Positions 1 to 7,829 of a stretch of DNA of 9,951 nucleotides are shown here, piece by piece. Under the pieces are notes generated by a model. That model was not told the origin of the DNA and did not search any database. It saw nothing but the letters and a program-made list of their open reading frames with translations. The position numbers and the translations under genes were made by a program. The first letter of the stretch is position 1. The number at the start of each line of letters is the position of its first letter. Source of the DNA: DATGLG01 sp035294245 (GTDB lineage Bacteria > Pseudomonadota > Alphaproteobacteria > JACZXZ01); the NCBI GenBank assembly GCA_035294245.1, contig DATGLG010000045.1, forward strand, positions 1 to 9,951, in the 5' to 3' direction.

Positions 1-13
1 GTTTGAGAATTGG
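1..13 (+). repeat. Left terminal inverted repeat of the IS5-family element (inner part)
   Basis: GTTTGAGAATTGG at the window start is the inverted partner of 877-889, with one mismatch (G against A at its fifth base). The outer end of the repeat is outside the window. Confidence 0.8.
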
Positions 14-77
14 GATTCCCTCGGAGGCGCATTCGTGATTCACACTATCCATGTGGACACGACAGACGCGAGGCCGT

Positions 78-875
78 ATGGCCGCGATCGAGCGGAAGAC
101 CAAGCGCTATCCGACCGATCTCACCGACGAGGAATGGGACCGGATCGCGCCGCTGTTGCCCGTTCCGGCAAAGCGCGGCCGCAAGGCGAGCGTTGAGATG
201 CGCGAGATTTTGAACGCTATCCGATACATGACGCGCAGCGGCGGCGGCTGGCGCATGCTGCCGAAGGACTTTCCGCCCTGGCAGACGGTGTACTGGTGGT
301 TCCGGCGTTTCGTTCGGCTGATGCTGTTCCGCACCATCCACGATGTCGCACTGATGATGGACCGCGAACGCGCTGGGCGCGAAGCCAGCCCAAGCGCGGG
401 CATCATCGACAGCCAGACGGTGAAAGCGCCTGCTCCTGGTGCGCGACGCGGCTATGACGCCGCCAAGAAGATGGTGGGGCGCAAGCGTCATATCGCAGTC
501 GACACCGACGGCAGGCTCTTGATGGTCAATCTCACTCCGGCTGATCTGTCCGACAGTGCCGGCGCGCAACTGATCCTCGATGCCATTCGCAAGCGCTGGC
601 CGTGGGTTAAGCATCTGTTCGCCGATGGCGCCTACGACCGTACCCAACTCATGGACAAAGCCGCCTTCCTCGACTTCGTCATCGAGGTCGTCCGCCGCAT
701 CGACCGTGAGGCCGGCTTCAAAATCCTGCCCCGCCGTTGGGTGGTCGAGCGCACGTTCGGATGGCTCACTCGCTGGCGCCGCCTCGTGCGCGACTACGAG
801 CAGCGTATCGACGTTTCCGAGGCCATGATCCATGTCGCTATGGGAAGCCTCCTGCTGCGTAGGATCAGCCATTAA
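78..875 (+). CDS. IS5-family DDE transposase
   Basis: This is the transposase that cuts and pastes its own IS. From the ATG at 78 it is 265 residues, a normal length for single-ORF IS5-family enzymes. The N-terminal part (roughly residues 8-75, with LTDEEWDRIAPLLP and RYMTRSGGGWRMLP) is the DUF4096-like region typical of the family. The DDE catalytic triad is visible: D111 in GIIDSQTVK, D183 in ADGAYD, and E224 in WVVERTFGWL. I chose the start at 78 because GAGG at 70-73 is a plausible ribosome site and family members begin close to it. An in-frame ATG at 51 (274 residues) has no visible site. No frameshift or internal stop is seen and both inverted repeats are present, so the element may be active. 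Confidence 0.92.
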   Translation: MAAIERKTKRYPTDLTDEEWDRIAPLLPVPAKRGRKASVEMREILNAIRYMTRSGGGWRMLPKDFPPWQTVYWWFRRFVRLMLFRTIHDVALMMDRERAGREASPSAGIIDSQTVKAPAPGARRGYDAAKKMVGRKRHIAVDTDGRLLMVNLTPADLSDSAGAQLILDAIRKRWPWVKHLFADGAYDRTQLMDKAAFLDFVIEVVRRIDREAGFKILPRRWVVERTFGWLTRWRRLVRDYEQRIDVSEAMIHVAMGSLLLRRISH

Positions 876-876
876 A

Positions 877-895
877 CCAATTCTTAAACGGACTC
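877..895 (-). repeat. Right terminal inverted repeat of the IS5-family element
   Basis: CCAATTCTTAAACGGACTC lies two bases after the transposase stop codon and is the inverted partner of the window start. Reading into the DUF6119 remnant resumes immediately after it, which places the insertion junction at 895/896. Confidence 0.8.
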
Positions 896-1461
896 TTAGC
901 GCCGGTGAATGGTATTCTGTCGTCCGTTCCTTTGTTGACCGGATCAATGCCGAGATTGCGCAAATCCCCGATGCTGCGCTAAACCTGCCTGCGTTTCGCT
1001 CCGGGGAGGACGAGGGCGAATACAATTGTCGCGCCGCTCAAGCCCCCGACGTGCATCTGTTCGATCGGTCGTTGATCACCTTCGAGGGCGAGCGTGGCCG
1101 AGTTGAGTTCTGCGACCTGCTGACCGAGGCGCGCCAGATCGTTCACGTCAAAAAGCGAGCCGGCTCGGCGGTGCTCAGTCATCTCTTCATGCAAGGATTT
1201 GTCTCGGGTGAGGCATTTCTCGACCACCAGGATTTGCGCCGCCAGATTCGCGAGCGCATTCCTGCGATTCAACATCTGATCCGCGAGACCCCGCCGAACG
1301 GCGAGGACTACGAAATCGTCTATGCGCTGCTGCATGACGGCACCGCCACGCTGCCGTTCTTCAGCAAGGTGGCGCTTGCCGGAATCCACAAGCAGCTGCG
1401 CCGGATGCGTTACCGCGTCGGCATCCGCTGGATCGCTCAGGAGGCTGCCGATGCCGCCTAA
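895..1461 (+). pseudogene. DUF6119 / TIGR04141-family protein, 3' remnant interrupted by IS5 element
   Basis: This stretch encodes about 188 residues matching my memory of the C-terminal half of the 'sporadically distributed' TIGR04141 (DUF6119) family. Recognisable elements in order are GEWYSVVRSFVDRIN, EGEYN, the VEFCDLL segment, QIVHVKKRAGSAVLSHLFMQG, YEIVYALL, and LPFFSKVALAG near the end. The family has no firmly known biochemical role, and members often lie among restriction and other defence genes. The reading frame is open back through the IS inverted repeat to an ATG at 832, but residues before 895 are IS sequence in a different frame from the transposase, so the natural N-terminus is missing. 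The stop at 1459-1461 overlaps the hsdR start by 11 bases, showing it was an operon member directly upstream of hsdR. The N-terminal half should lie left of the IS, outside the window. Confidence 0.78.
1439..1444 (+). promoter_or_regulatory. Ribosome binding site of hsdR
   Basis: AGGAGG is followed after six bases by the ATG at 1451. This strong site lies inside the end of the DUF6119 frame and fixes the hsdR start at 1451 rather than at upstream in-frame codons such as the ATG at 1322. Confidence 0.75.
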
Positions 1462-4419
1462 CTGGGACGAGCTGAGCCAGTCCGAGGAGCCGGCGGCGCT
1501 TCTGCTACAAAGGCTCGGCTGGATCTTCGTGCCGCCGGAGCAGCTTGAGGCCGAGCGCGCGAGCCCGCGCGACGTGCTGCTCCTTCCGCGCCTCGAAGCC
1601 GCGATCCGGCGGCTCAATCCATGGATTTCGTCCGAGAATGTCGGCCGCGTCCTGCGCGAGCTTGGCGCGGTGCAGGCGGCGAGCCTGATGGAGGTGAACG
1701 AGAAGCTGCACATCCTTTTGACCTATGGCGCGACCGTGCGCCAGGACATCGGCGATGGGCTGGGGGTGAAGGACCGGCCGGTGCGGCTGATCGATTTCGA
1801 CGATCCCGCCGATCTAATCAACGGAAACGGGGGCAACGAGTTCATCTTTACCCGTCAGTTCCCGGTGCAGAACGTCAAGGGGCTCACCATCATCCCCGAC
1901 ATCGTGCTGTTCGTGAACGGCGTGCCGCTTGCCGTCATCGAATGCAAGAGCCCGAAGATCGCCGAGCCGATCGCCGAGGCCATCGGCCAGATGCTGCGCT
2001 ATCAGGAGGTGGAGGACCGCTTCGAGCATCTCGGCGCACCCAAGCTGTTCGAGGCCATGCAGGTTCTAGCGGCGATCTCGAGCGTCGGCGCCGCTTATGC
2101 GAGCGTCGCACGCCGCGCAATCTTTGGGGTGGCTGGAAGGTGCCGCATCCCCTGACGCTCGATGAATTCCAGAAGCGCGAGGGCGATCCCACGGCGCAGA
2201 ACGTCCTGCTCTACGGGCTGTTCCGGCGCGACAACTTCCTCGACATCGTGCGCAATTTCATCGTCTTCGAGGTCGATGGCGGGCGGCTCGTCAAGAAGCT
2301 CGCGCGCTACCAGCAATTCATCGCCGTCAACCGCGCGATCGCCCGCATTCGCGACAACGAGGGCGCGGCGCGCGGCGGCGTGGTGTGGCACACGCAGGGC
2401 TCCGGCAAGTCGCTGACCATGGTCTATATGGCCCTGAAGCTGCGACGCATACCGGAGCTTCAGAACCCCACTATCGTCATCGTAACGGACCGCACGGATC
2501 TCGACCGGCAGATCAGCGGCACCTTCAAGGCCTGCGGCTTTCCCAATCCCGAGCAGGCGACGCGCATCAGCCACCTGAAAGAGCTTCTCGCCGCCCATGC
2601 CGGCAAGACGATCCTCACCACCGTGCAGAAATTCGGCGGCATCACCGAGAGACTGGCCGACGCCGACGACATCTTCGTCATGGTCGACGAGGCGCATCGC
2701 ACACAATACAAGAGCCTCGCCGCGCGCATGCGTCAGGCGCTACCGAATGCCTGCTTCCTGAGCTTCACGGGCACGCCGATCGACAAGAAGGACCGCAGCA
2801 CCTTCGCGACCTTCGGTCCCTACATTCACACCTACACCATCGACGAGGCCGTGAAGGACGGCGCGACGGTGCCGATCTTCTACGAGACGCGGCTCGCCGA
2901 TCTGCATATCGCCGGCGAGACCATCGACCAGGTGTTCGAGCGCGTGTTTCGCGACCGCACGCCCGAGGAACGCGAAGAAATCAAGCGCCGCCATGCCACC
3001 GAGGAGGCGCTGGCCGGCGCGCCCAGCCGCATCCGGCAAATCTGCCTGGATCTGATCGATCACTTCGAGAAATACATCTACCCCAACGGCTACAAGGCGC
3101 AGATCGTCGCCGCCAATCGCGAGATCGCCGTGCTCTACAAGGAGACGCTTGACCGGCTCCTGGGCTACGAGGGCGCGCCGAAAACGGCGCTCGTCATGTC
3201 GATCGGGCATAACGATCCCAAGCGCTATCGCGATGCCGCCGTGCCGAAAGACCGGCAAAAGGCGGTGATCGAAGACCAGTTCAAGGCGAAGGGCGATCCG
3301 CTCGCCATTCTCATCGTCTGCGACATGCTGATCACCGGCTTCGACGCGCCGGTCGAGCAAGTGATGTATCTCGACAGCCCGTTGCGCGAGCACACGCTGC
3401 TCCAGGCCATCGCGCGCGTGAACCGCGTGGCCGACGAGAAGAAGACCTATGGGCTGATCGTCGATTATTGGGGCGTGTCGCGGAACCTCCAGGACGCGCT
3501 GGCGATCTTCAACCCGGCCGACGTGGCGAATGCGCTGAGACCCAAGAGCGACGAGCTGCCGCGGCTCGAATCGCGGCACCAGACCGTGATGCGCTTCTTC
3601 CATGGCGTGCGCAAATCCGACATGGAGGCCTGCCTCAAGGTGATCGAGCCCGAGGATGTGCGGGCCGAATTCGAGCAGGCTTTCAGGCGCTTCGCCGCGA
3701 GCCTGGACATGGTGCTGCCCGACCCTGCGGCGCTTCGCTTCACGGCCGATCTGCGCTGGCTCGCCGACCTGCGTGCGACCGCGCGCAACCGGTTCCGCGA
3801 CGACACTTTCGATCTCGGCGGTTGCGGCGAGAAGGTGCGTCAGATGATCGAGGAGCACGTCCAATCGTCCGGTGTGCGCGGGCTGATGGAGCCGGTCTCC
3901 GTGTTCTCCCACGACTTCGACGAGGCTGTCGGACGACTGACCAGCACCGAGGCCAAGGCGAGCGAAATGGAGCATGCGTTGCGGCACGAGATCAGCGTGC
4001 GGCTGGAGGAAAACCCGGTCTTCTATCGGTCGCTCCGCGAGCGGCTCGAGGCGCTGATCGAGGCGCGGCGCCGCGCCCAGATCGACGCCGCCGAGCAGCT
4101 CAGGCTCTTCGGCATGCTGCGCGAGGAGATGCTTGGCGCAGCGCGGAAGGCCGAGAGCCTCGGCATGACCGAGGAGCAATTCGCCTTCGCTAGCCTGTTC
4201 GACGGCGCGATCTCCGTGGACCATGCCAAGGACCTGGCTGGAGCTGTCATCGACGCGCTCAAGCCGCTCGCCGTCATCGATTGGCAGAGCAAGGAGGATG
4301 TCCAGCGCGAAATGCGGCGCCAGGTGAAGCGGCTGTTGCGCGTCGCCGGTATTCGCGACGGCCTTGAGGAAACCACCAACGCCGTCATCGATCTGGCGCG
4401 AGTGAGGCTGCGGGCATGA
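1451..4419 (+). pseudogene. hsdR: Type I restriction endonuclease subunit HsdR, with a one-base frameshift near 2108
   Basis: HsdR translocates DNA with ATP and cuts it within the HsdR2M2S complex. The first 219 residues are read at 1451-2107 and hold the PD-(D/E)xK nuclease: D150 in IIPDIVLF, then E164 and K166 in VIECKS. The frame is then lost and runs to a stop at 2155. The correct continuation is one frame back, from about 2110 (TPRNLWGGWKVPHP), to 4419. Adding one G at 2108 (GTCGCACG to GTCGGCACG) gives ASVGTPRN and a single protein of about 989 residues, normal for HsdR. The motor is intact: Walker A GSGKS 317-321, DEAH 413-416, SFTGTP motif III, and QAIARVNR motif VI from 652, followed by the long helical C-terminal region. 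The loss may be a true mutation or a sequencing error. If true, only a nuclease fragment of 234 residues is made from the normal start. hsdM and hsdS are not in the window. Confidence 0.93.
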
Positions 4420-5156
4420 ACGACGGCAGGTGCAAACTGATGCTTGGAAAAACCGCGATTCCCTATCGCGTCAAGCGTAGCCCGCGGCGCAAGCGCACGA
4501 TCGCGCTCATCATCGAACCGGGCTCGGACCTGACGATTCTGGCGCCCGCGACGGCTGAGCTCTCGCGCATCGAGGCTGTGGCGCGGCGACGGACCGGATG
4601 GATCCTGCGCAAGCTTGCGGATATCCGCGAACGTGCCCACTCACAGCATTCGCATGAGTTCGTCGATGGCGAAAGCTTGACCTATCTTGGCCGCCAGTAT
4701 CGCCTGCGCGTCTCCCACGCGGGGACCGGGAAGCCAAGTTGCAAGCTGCGCGGTGGCTGGCTGGAAGTGGTCGTCCCCGCGTCCGTCCCTATGCGCGATC
4801 GCCAACGCACAGTCGCTCAGGCGGTTCAGAGTTGGTATCGGGCGCGAGCCCGTTCCCGGCTCATGACGCGCACCAAGATTTGGTCCGAACGCCTCGGAAT
4901 CGCCTTCGGCCAGCTCCTCATCACGAGTCCCGCCAAGCGCTGGGGAAGCTGCGATGCGGCGAACAACATCCGCATCAACTGGCGCATCATGATGGCGCCG
5001 CTTTCGCTGATCGACTACGTCGTCGCGCACGAGCTCTGCCACGTCAAGCACCGGAATCATTCGGATGAGTTCTGGCGACTCCTGGCGTCGGTCATGCCGG
5101 ATTGCGAGCGCAGGCGGGCCGCACTGAGAAAGCTCGGCGCGCGTTACTCTCTGTGA
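4416..5156 (+). CDS. YgjP-type zinc metallopeptidase (M48-like, DUF45)
   Basis: This protein of 246 residues has the zincin signature HELCH at 205-209 (H205, E206, H209), with the likely third ligand H215 in KHRNHSDEFW. RWGSC at 175-179 is the other conserved block of the YgjP/DUF45 family. The N-terminal 110 residues contain the usual beta-rich section (IPYRVKRSPRRKRTIAL, LTYLGRQYRLRV). No signal peptide or membrane segment is seen, so it should be cytoplasmic. Its ATG overlaps the hsdR stop in an ATGA (4416-4419), implying coupled translation. YgjP-like genes often sit beside type I restriction operons; a role in restriction control or turnover of HsdR is inference only. E. coli YgjP has also been annotated as a nucleotide pyrophosphatase, so the substrate is uncertain. 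An ATG at 4440 is a less likely alternative start. Confidence 0.9.
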   Translation: MNDGRCKLMLGKTAIPYRVKRSPRRKRTIALIIEPGSDLTILAPATAELSRIEAVARRRTGWILRKLADIRERAHSQHSHEFVDGESLTYLGRQYRLRVSHAGTGKPSCKLRGGWLEVVVPASVPMRDRQRTVAQAVQSWYRARARSRLMTRTKIWSERLGIAFGQLLITSPAKRWGSCDAANNIRINWRIMMAPLSLIDYVVAHELCHVKHRNHSDEFWRLLASVMPDCERRRAALRKLGARYSL

Positions 5157-5348
5157 CGGGCCGATCGACGCCCCTGCGAATTCAACCATCAGGAGGAACG
5201 GATTTCACAGGCGATCGAAGCCATGCCCGTCTTGGGGGGCCAAGGGTGAATGATAATCGCAAAATCCCGGGCTGCGGCTTTTTGCTATGAATAATTCGCT
5301 CACGAATGGATCGCGGCACGCTTTTGAGACCAAGGGTCGGAAGCGGCC

Positions 5349-5376
5349 TTGCACTTGTCGCCTCCTCTGCTAATTT
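5349..5376 (+). promoter_or_regulatory. Possible sigma-70-like promoter for the methyltransferase operon
   Basis: TTGCAC at 5349-5354 and TAATTT at 5371-5376 are separated by 16 bases, close to the -35/-10 pattern. It lies about 150 bases before the methyltransferase start in an otherwise GC-rich gap. The match is imperfect and could be chance. Confidence 0.25.
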
Positions 5377-5517
5377 CAGCTCGACGCATTCGAGCCGTCA
5401 CGGCCCATAGCCGGGCGGCAGAGCCTGCGCAGGCGCACCGTGCAGGGCTATCCCTTCGAAGCATCGTGCGACGTCGTCTCGAGCGAGATCGAGATTAGAG
5501 TCGTTCACCTTCGTGAG

Positions 5518-5522
5518 GGAGG
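5518..5522 (+). promoter_or_regulatory. Ribosome binding site of the ParB-methyltransferase gene
   Basis: GGAGG is followed after five bases by the ATG at 5528. It decides for this ATG over the in-frame GTG at 5513, which would place the site inside the gene. Confidence 0.7.
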
Positions 5523-5527
5523 CAGGT

Positions 5528-7030
5528 ATGCACACCATTATTCGCCGCTCCAAGAGCATTCGTCCCGCCCACAGCACCAAGGCGCCCGGGCCTGACGCTG
5601 AGCACGCCAACGACAACCGGCCGGGCCGCGAGGATAAGGTGGGCCGGACGCGCTGGACAGAGCATGTGGTCGCGTGGCGACCCATCGAGGCACTGCGGGT
5701 CAACCCCCGCAATGCGCGCACCCATGGCGAGAAGCAGATCACGCAGATCGCCGCCAGCATCCGCCGCTTCGGCTTCACCCTCCCCCTCCTCGTCGACGAG
5801 GCGGGGCTGGTGATCGCCGGACATGCCCGCCTGGAGGCCGCCCGCCGGCTCGGCTGGCACGAGGTCCCGACCCTCGCCTTGGCCGGCTTCTCGGAGGCGG
5901 AGAAGCGCGCCTACACCCTCGCCGACAACCGCCTGGCCGAGACTGCCGGCTGGGATGAGCGGATCCTGGGGGAGGAACTGAGATTTCTCAGCGAGATCGA
6001 TCTCGACGTCGAGGTCTCGATCACCGGCTTCGAGACCGTCGAGATCGATCGCCTGATCGACGGCCTCGACGGCGACCTCGACCCTGCGGCTGACGCCCCG
6101 CCCCCGGTCGAGCGGGACACACCCCCGGTCAGCCGTTTGGGCGACCTCTGGATCCTCGGCCGGCACCGCCTCCTCTGCGCCGATGCCCTCGAGCCGGCCT
6201 CCTACCAGAAGCTCCTCGGCGACCAGACCGCCCAGATGGTCTTCACGGATCCACCCTACAACGTGCCGATCGCCGGCCACGTCTCGGGCCTGGGCTACAC
6301 CCGGCATCGCGAGTTCGTCATGGCCGCAGGGGAGTTATCGGCAGAGGCGTTCACCACCTTCCTGACCCGCGCCCTCACCAACACCCGCACCGCCGCGACC
6401 GATGGTGCCATCCTTTATGCCTGCATGGACTGGCGCCATATGGGCGAGCTCCTCGCCGCCGGCCGTGCCGCTCGCCTCGAGCACAAGAATCTCTGCGTCT
6501 GGGTCAAGGACAATGGCGGCATGGGCAGCTTCTATCACTCCCAGCACGAGCTCGTCTTCGTGCTCAAGGCCGGCGCGGCGCCGCACATCAACAATTTCGG
6601 CCTCGGCGAGCGCGGCCGCTATCGGACCAATGTGTGGTCCTATCCCGGAGTCAACACGCTGCGGCCGGGGCGCATGGACGAGCTGGCCCTGCACCCGACC
6701 GTGAAGCCGGTGGCGCTCGTCGCCGATGCCATCCGCGACTGCTCCCATCGGGGCGGGGTGGTGCTGGACCCCTTCGGGGGCAGCGGCACCACGCTCATCG
6801 CCGCCGAGAGGACGGGCCGGGTCGGGTGCCTCCTGGAGCTCGACCCCGGTTATGTCGACGTGATCATCCGCCGCTGGGAAGCCTACACGGGCGAGACCGC
6901 CCGGCATGGGGAGACGGGAGAGAGCTTCGCCGCGCGGACGCGCCGCCGGCAGGACCAAGGGCAAGCGCAGGCAGAAGAGAGAGACGTGGAGACCGTGAGC
7001 CAGGAGGGCCGCGATGAGCAAGTCATATGA
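5528..7030 (+). CDS. ParB-like domain/DNA methyltransferase fusion (N6-adenine or N4-cytosine type)
   Basis: This 500-residue fusion probably methylates an amino group on adenine or cytosine in DNA. Residues about 45-140 form a ParB/sulfiredoxin-like domain: NPRNARTH at 59-66 and GHARLEAARRLG at 98-109. The methyltransferase follows, with catalytic motif IV DPPYN at 241-245 and the S-adenosylmethionine motif I DPFGGSGTT at 414-422. Motif IV before motif I is the beta-class order. HPTVKPV precedes motif I, as is usual in this family. The last 40 residues are polar and low in complexity. Such fusions are common in phages and mobile islands of alphaproteobacteria, usually without a partner endonuclease, so self-protection or regulation is likelier than restriction; that is inference. 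The 3' end overlaps the DUF5681 gene by 17 bases, indicating an operon. Target sequence is not readable from the protein. Confidence 0.93.
   Translation: MHTIIRRSKSIRPAHSTKAPGPDAEHANDNRPGREDKVGRTRWTEHVVAWRPIEALRVNPRNARTHGEKQITQIAASIRRFGFTLPLLVDEAGLVIAGHARLEAARRLGWHEVPTLALAGFSEAEKRAYTLADNRLAETAGWDERILGEELRFLSEIDLDVEVSITGFETVEIDRLIDGLDGDLDPAADAPPPVERDTPPVSRLGDLWILGRHRLLCADALEPASYQKLLGDQTAQMVFTDPPYNVPIAGHVSGLGYTRHREFVMAAGELSAEAFTTFLTRALTNTRTAATDGAILYACMDWRHMGELLAAGRAARLEHKNLCVWVKDNGGMGSFYHSQHELVFVLKAGAAPHINNFGLGERGRYRTNVWSYPGVNTLRPGRMDELALHPTVKPVALVADAIRDCSHRGGVVLDPFGGSGTTLIAAERTGRVGCLLELDPGYVDVIIRRWEAYTGETARHGETGESFAARTRRRQDQGQAQAEERDVETVSQEGRDEQVI
7002..7007 (+). promoter_or_regulatory. Ribosome binding site of the DUF5681 gene
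   Basis: AGGAGG lies six bases before the ATG at 7014, inside the last codons of the methyltransferase gene. It supports independent initiation of the overlapping downstream gene. Confidence 0.7.
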
Positions 7031-7466
7031 CGTGGGCTACGCCAAGCCGCCGGTGGGGAGCCAGTTCAAGCCGGGTCAATCGGGCAATCCCAAGGGGCGC
7101 CCCAGGGGATCGAAGAACATCGGGACGAGGAGCCGTCAGACCTTCTTGAGGCTCGTCCCTCTCAAGGAGAACGGCCGATACCGGCGCGTCATCATGATCG
7201 GGGCGGTCATCATCTCCTTAGGCGCCCGGGCAATCCACGGTGACCCCAAGGCCGCAAAATCGGTGGTCGAGATCGCGAGCAAGTGCCAGCTGCTGACGCC
7301 GGAGCGCGAGCATGCGAGCGGCGAGGGTGGTGCTCCCGATGAGGTCTGCCATCCAAAGCTTGAATGGACGAAAGAGCAGGGGACCTCGCCGAATATCTCG
7401 AGGGGATCGACTATGACGAATGTGAAGACGAGTGCGAAAGCGGGATCGTTGGTAAGCCGACTGTGA
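7014..7466 (+). CDS. DUF5681 domain protein, C-terminus probably frameshifted
   Basis: The N-terminus carries the DUF5681 signature: YDVGYAKPPVGSQFKPGQSG at residues 5-24, followed by NPKGRPRGSKN. The family has no proven function. The basic, glycine-rich start suggests nucleic acid contact, and such genes are repeatedly found beside ParB-methyltransferase fusions and phage or island genes. As read, the protein has 150 residues and ends in a basic tail unlike the rest. In frame 2, from 7379, a different tail reads GDLAEYLEGIDYDECEDECE and ends with a stop at 7496-7498. Restoring one G in the run GGGG at 7379-7382 would join this acidic tail to EWTKEQ and give about 161 residues. The domain call is firm; which tail is real is not settled. 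Confidence 0.82.
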   Translation: MSKSYDVGYAKPPVGSQFKPGQSGNPKGRPRGSKNIGTRSRQTFLRLVPLKENGRYRRVIMIGAVIISLGARAIHGDPKAAKSVVEIASKCQLLTPEREHASGEGGAPDEVCHPKLEWTKEQGTSPNISRGSTMTNVKTSAKAGSLVSRL

Positions 7467-7498
7467 CGATCGAGCCGGCTTTGGCAGTTCCGAAGTGA
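7364..7498 (+). other. Displaced C-terminus of the DUF5681 protein, or small 44-residue ORF
   Basis: This frame runs from an ATG at 7364 to TGA at 7496-7498 and encodes an acidic peptide (MDERAGDLAEYLEGIDYDEC and on, ending ALAVPK). There is no clear ribosome site before the ATG. The frame has more protein-like codon use and composition than the overlapping tail of the 7014 gene, so I read it mainly as that gene's original 3' end put out of frame by loss of one G. A separate small gene is possible but less likely. Confidence 0.45.
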
Positions 7499-7682
7499 GG
7501 ACGCTTAAGTCTTTGATGATCTCCCGCGAGCCGGCTCCGTCGTATTCGCAAGAGCGGGGGCGACCGAGTCGGCACGCGGGGATATCACGGCCAACCGCCT
7601 TCCGCGCTGCGACGTCGCGTGAGCAGCGGGCGGAAAGGGTACGAGGAGCCAGGTCCGCTCCGGAAAGGGCTCGCTTTGCGGC

Positions 7683-7829
7683 ATGACCACAATCCTGGCC
7701 CGGCTCAGCAAATGCTTGGGATCAGCGCAACAAAGCCACAAAGTGATCCGGAAACGACTGGATGAGAAGGGCGAGAAGAGCGTGAGTGTCCTCCCGGACG
7801 GCACGGGGCCGCGGTTCTTCGGGCTATGA
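7683..7829 (+). pseudogene. Shrunken DUF2924-like ORF before the recombinase
   Basis: This 48-residue frame (MTTILARLSKCLG at its start, VSVLPDGTGPRFFGL at its end) finishes with TGA at 7827-7829, overlapping the recombinase ATG in ATGA. DUF2924 proteins typically precede this kind of serine recombinase with the same overlap, usually end in a GPRFFGL-like tail, and carry a V-V-L-DG segment somewhat upstream. Here the two pieces are fused directly, so the region between them and most of the N-terminal body are missing. I take it as an internally deleted relic that still couples translation to the recombinase. DUF2924 has no established function. A short genuine peptide cannot be excluded. No strong ribosome site is seen before the ATG; AAAGGG at 7664-7669 is distant. 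Confidence 0.5.

Larger units (their letters stand above)
1..895 (+). mobile_element. IS5-family insertion sequence, left tip cut by window edge
   Basis: The element is bounded by imperfect terminal inverted repeats. The right end at 877-895, read in reverse complement, is GAGTCCGTTTAAGAATTGG. The window opens with GTTTGAGAATTGG, which matches the inner 13 bases of that end at 12 positions. The missing outer GAGTCC-like tip, about 6 bases, must lie just before base 1. A single DDE transposase gene fills the interior. The bases after the right end are TTAG. IS5 subgroups duplicate short TA or TNA targets, so TTA is a plausible duplication, but the left copy is out of view. The element sits inside a DUF6119-type gene and points the same way as it. 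Confidence 0.88.
5157..5527. other. Intergenic stretch between the restriction operon and the methyltransferase module
   Basis: These 371 bases hold no believable gene: short frames here lack family features or ribosome sites. Two small perfect hairpins are visible. CTTGG-GGGG-CCAAG at 5231-5244 is followed by no T run, and ATTCG-CTCA-CGAAT lies at 5294-5307. Neither looks like an ordinary terminator. The stretch separates two functionally different gene groups and is a candidate boundary of the mobile module. Confidence 0.55.

Noticed and set aside
1621..2107. Open frame upstream of the helicase part of hsdR, starting at an ATG at 1621
   Set aside because: It overlaps the true nuclease-domain frame and its translation is arginine-rich with no family features. 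Only the part after about 2110 is HsdR.
2740..4224. 494-residue open frame on the minus strand within hsdR
   Set aside because: It is antisense to a region with clear helicase motifs. High GC at third codon positions keeps such frames open; no family features or ribosome site.
5231..5244. Hairpin after the metallopeptidase gene as a terminator
   Set aside because: A five-pair stem with no T run; the T run at 5279-5283 is too far away.
5310..5318. Nine bases (TCGCGGCAC) shared by the left gap and the right gap near 9609 as att sites
   Set aside because: Too short to exceed chance in GC-rich DNA, and the flanks do not match.
7495..7686. 63-residue plus-strand frame between DUF5681 and the recombinase
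   Set aside because: Arginine-rich and low in complexity, with no family features and no clear ribosome site; probably non-coding.
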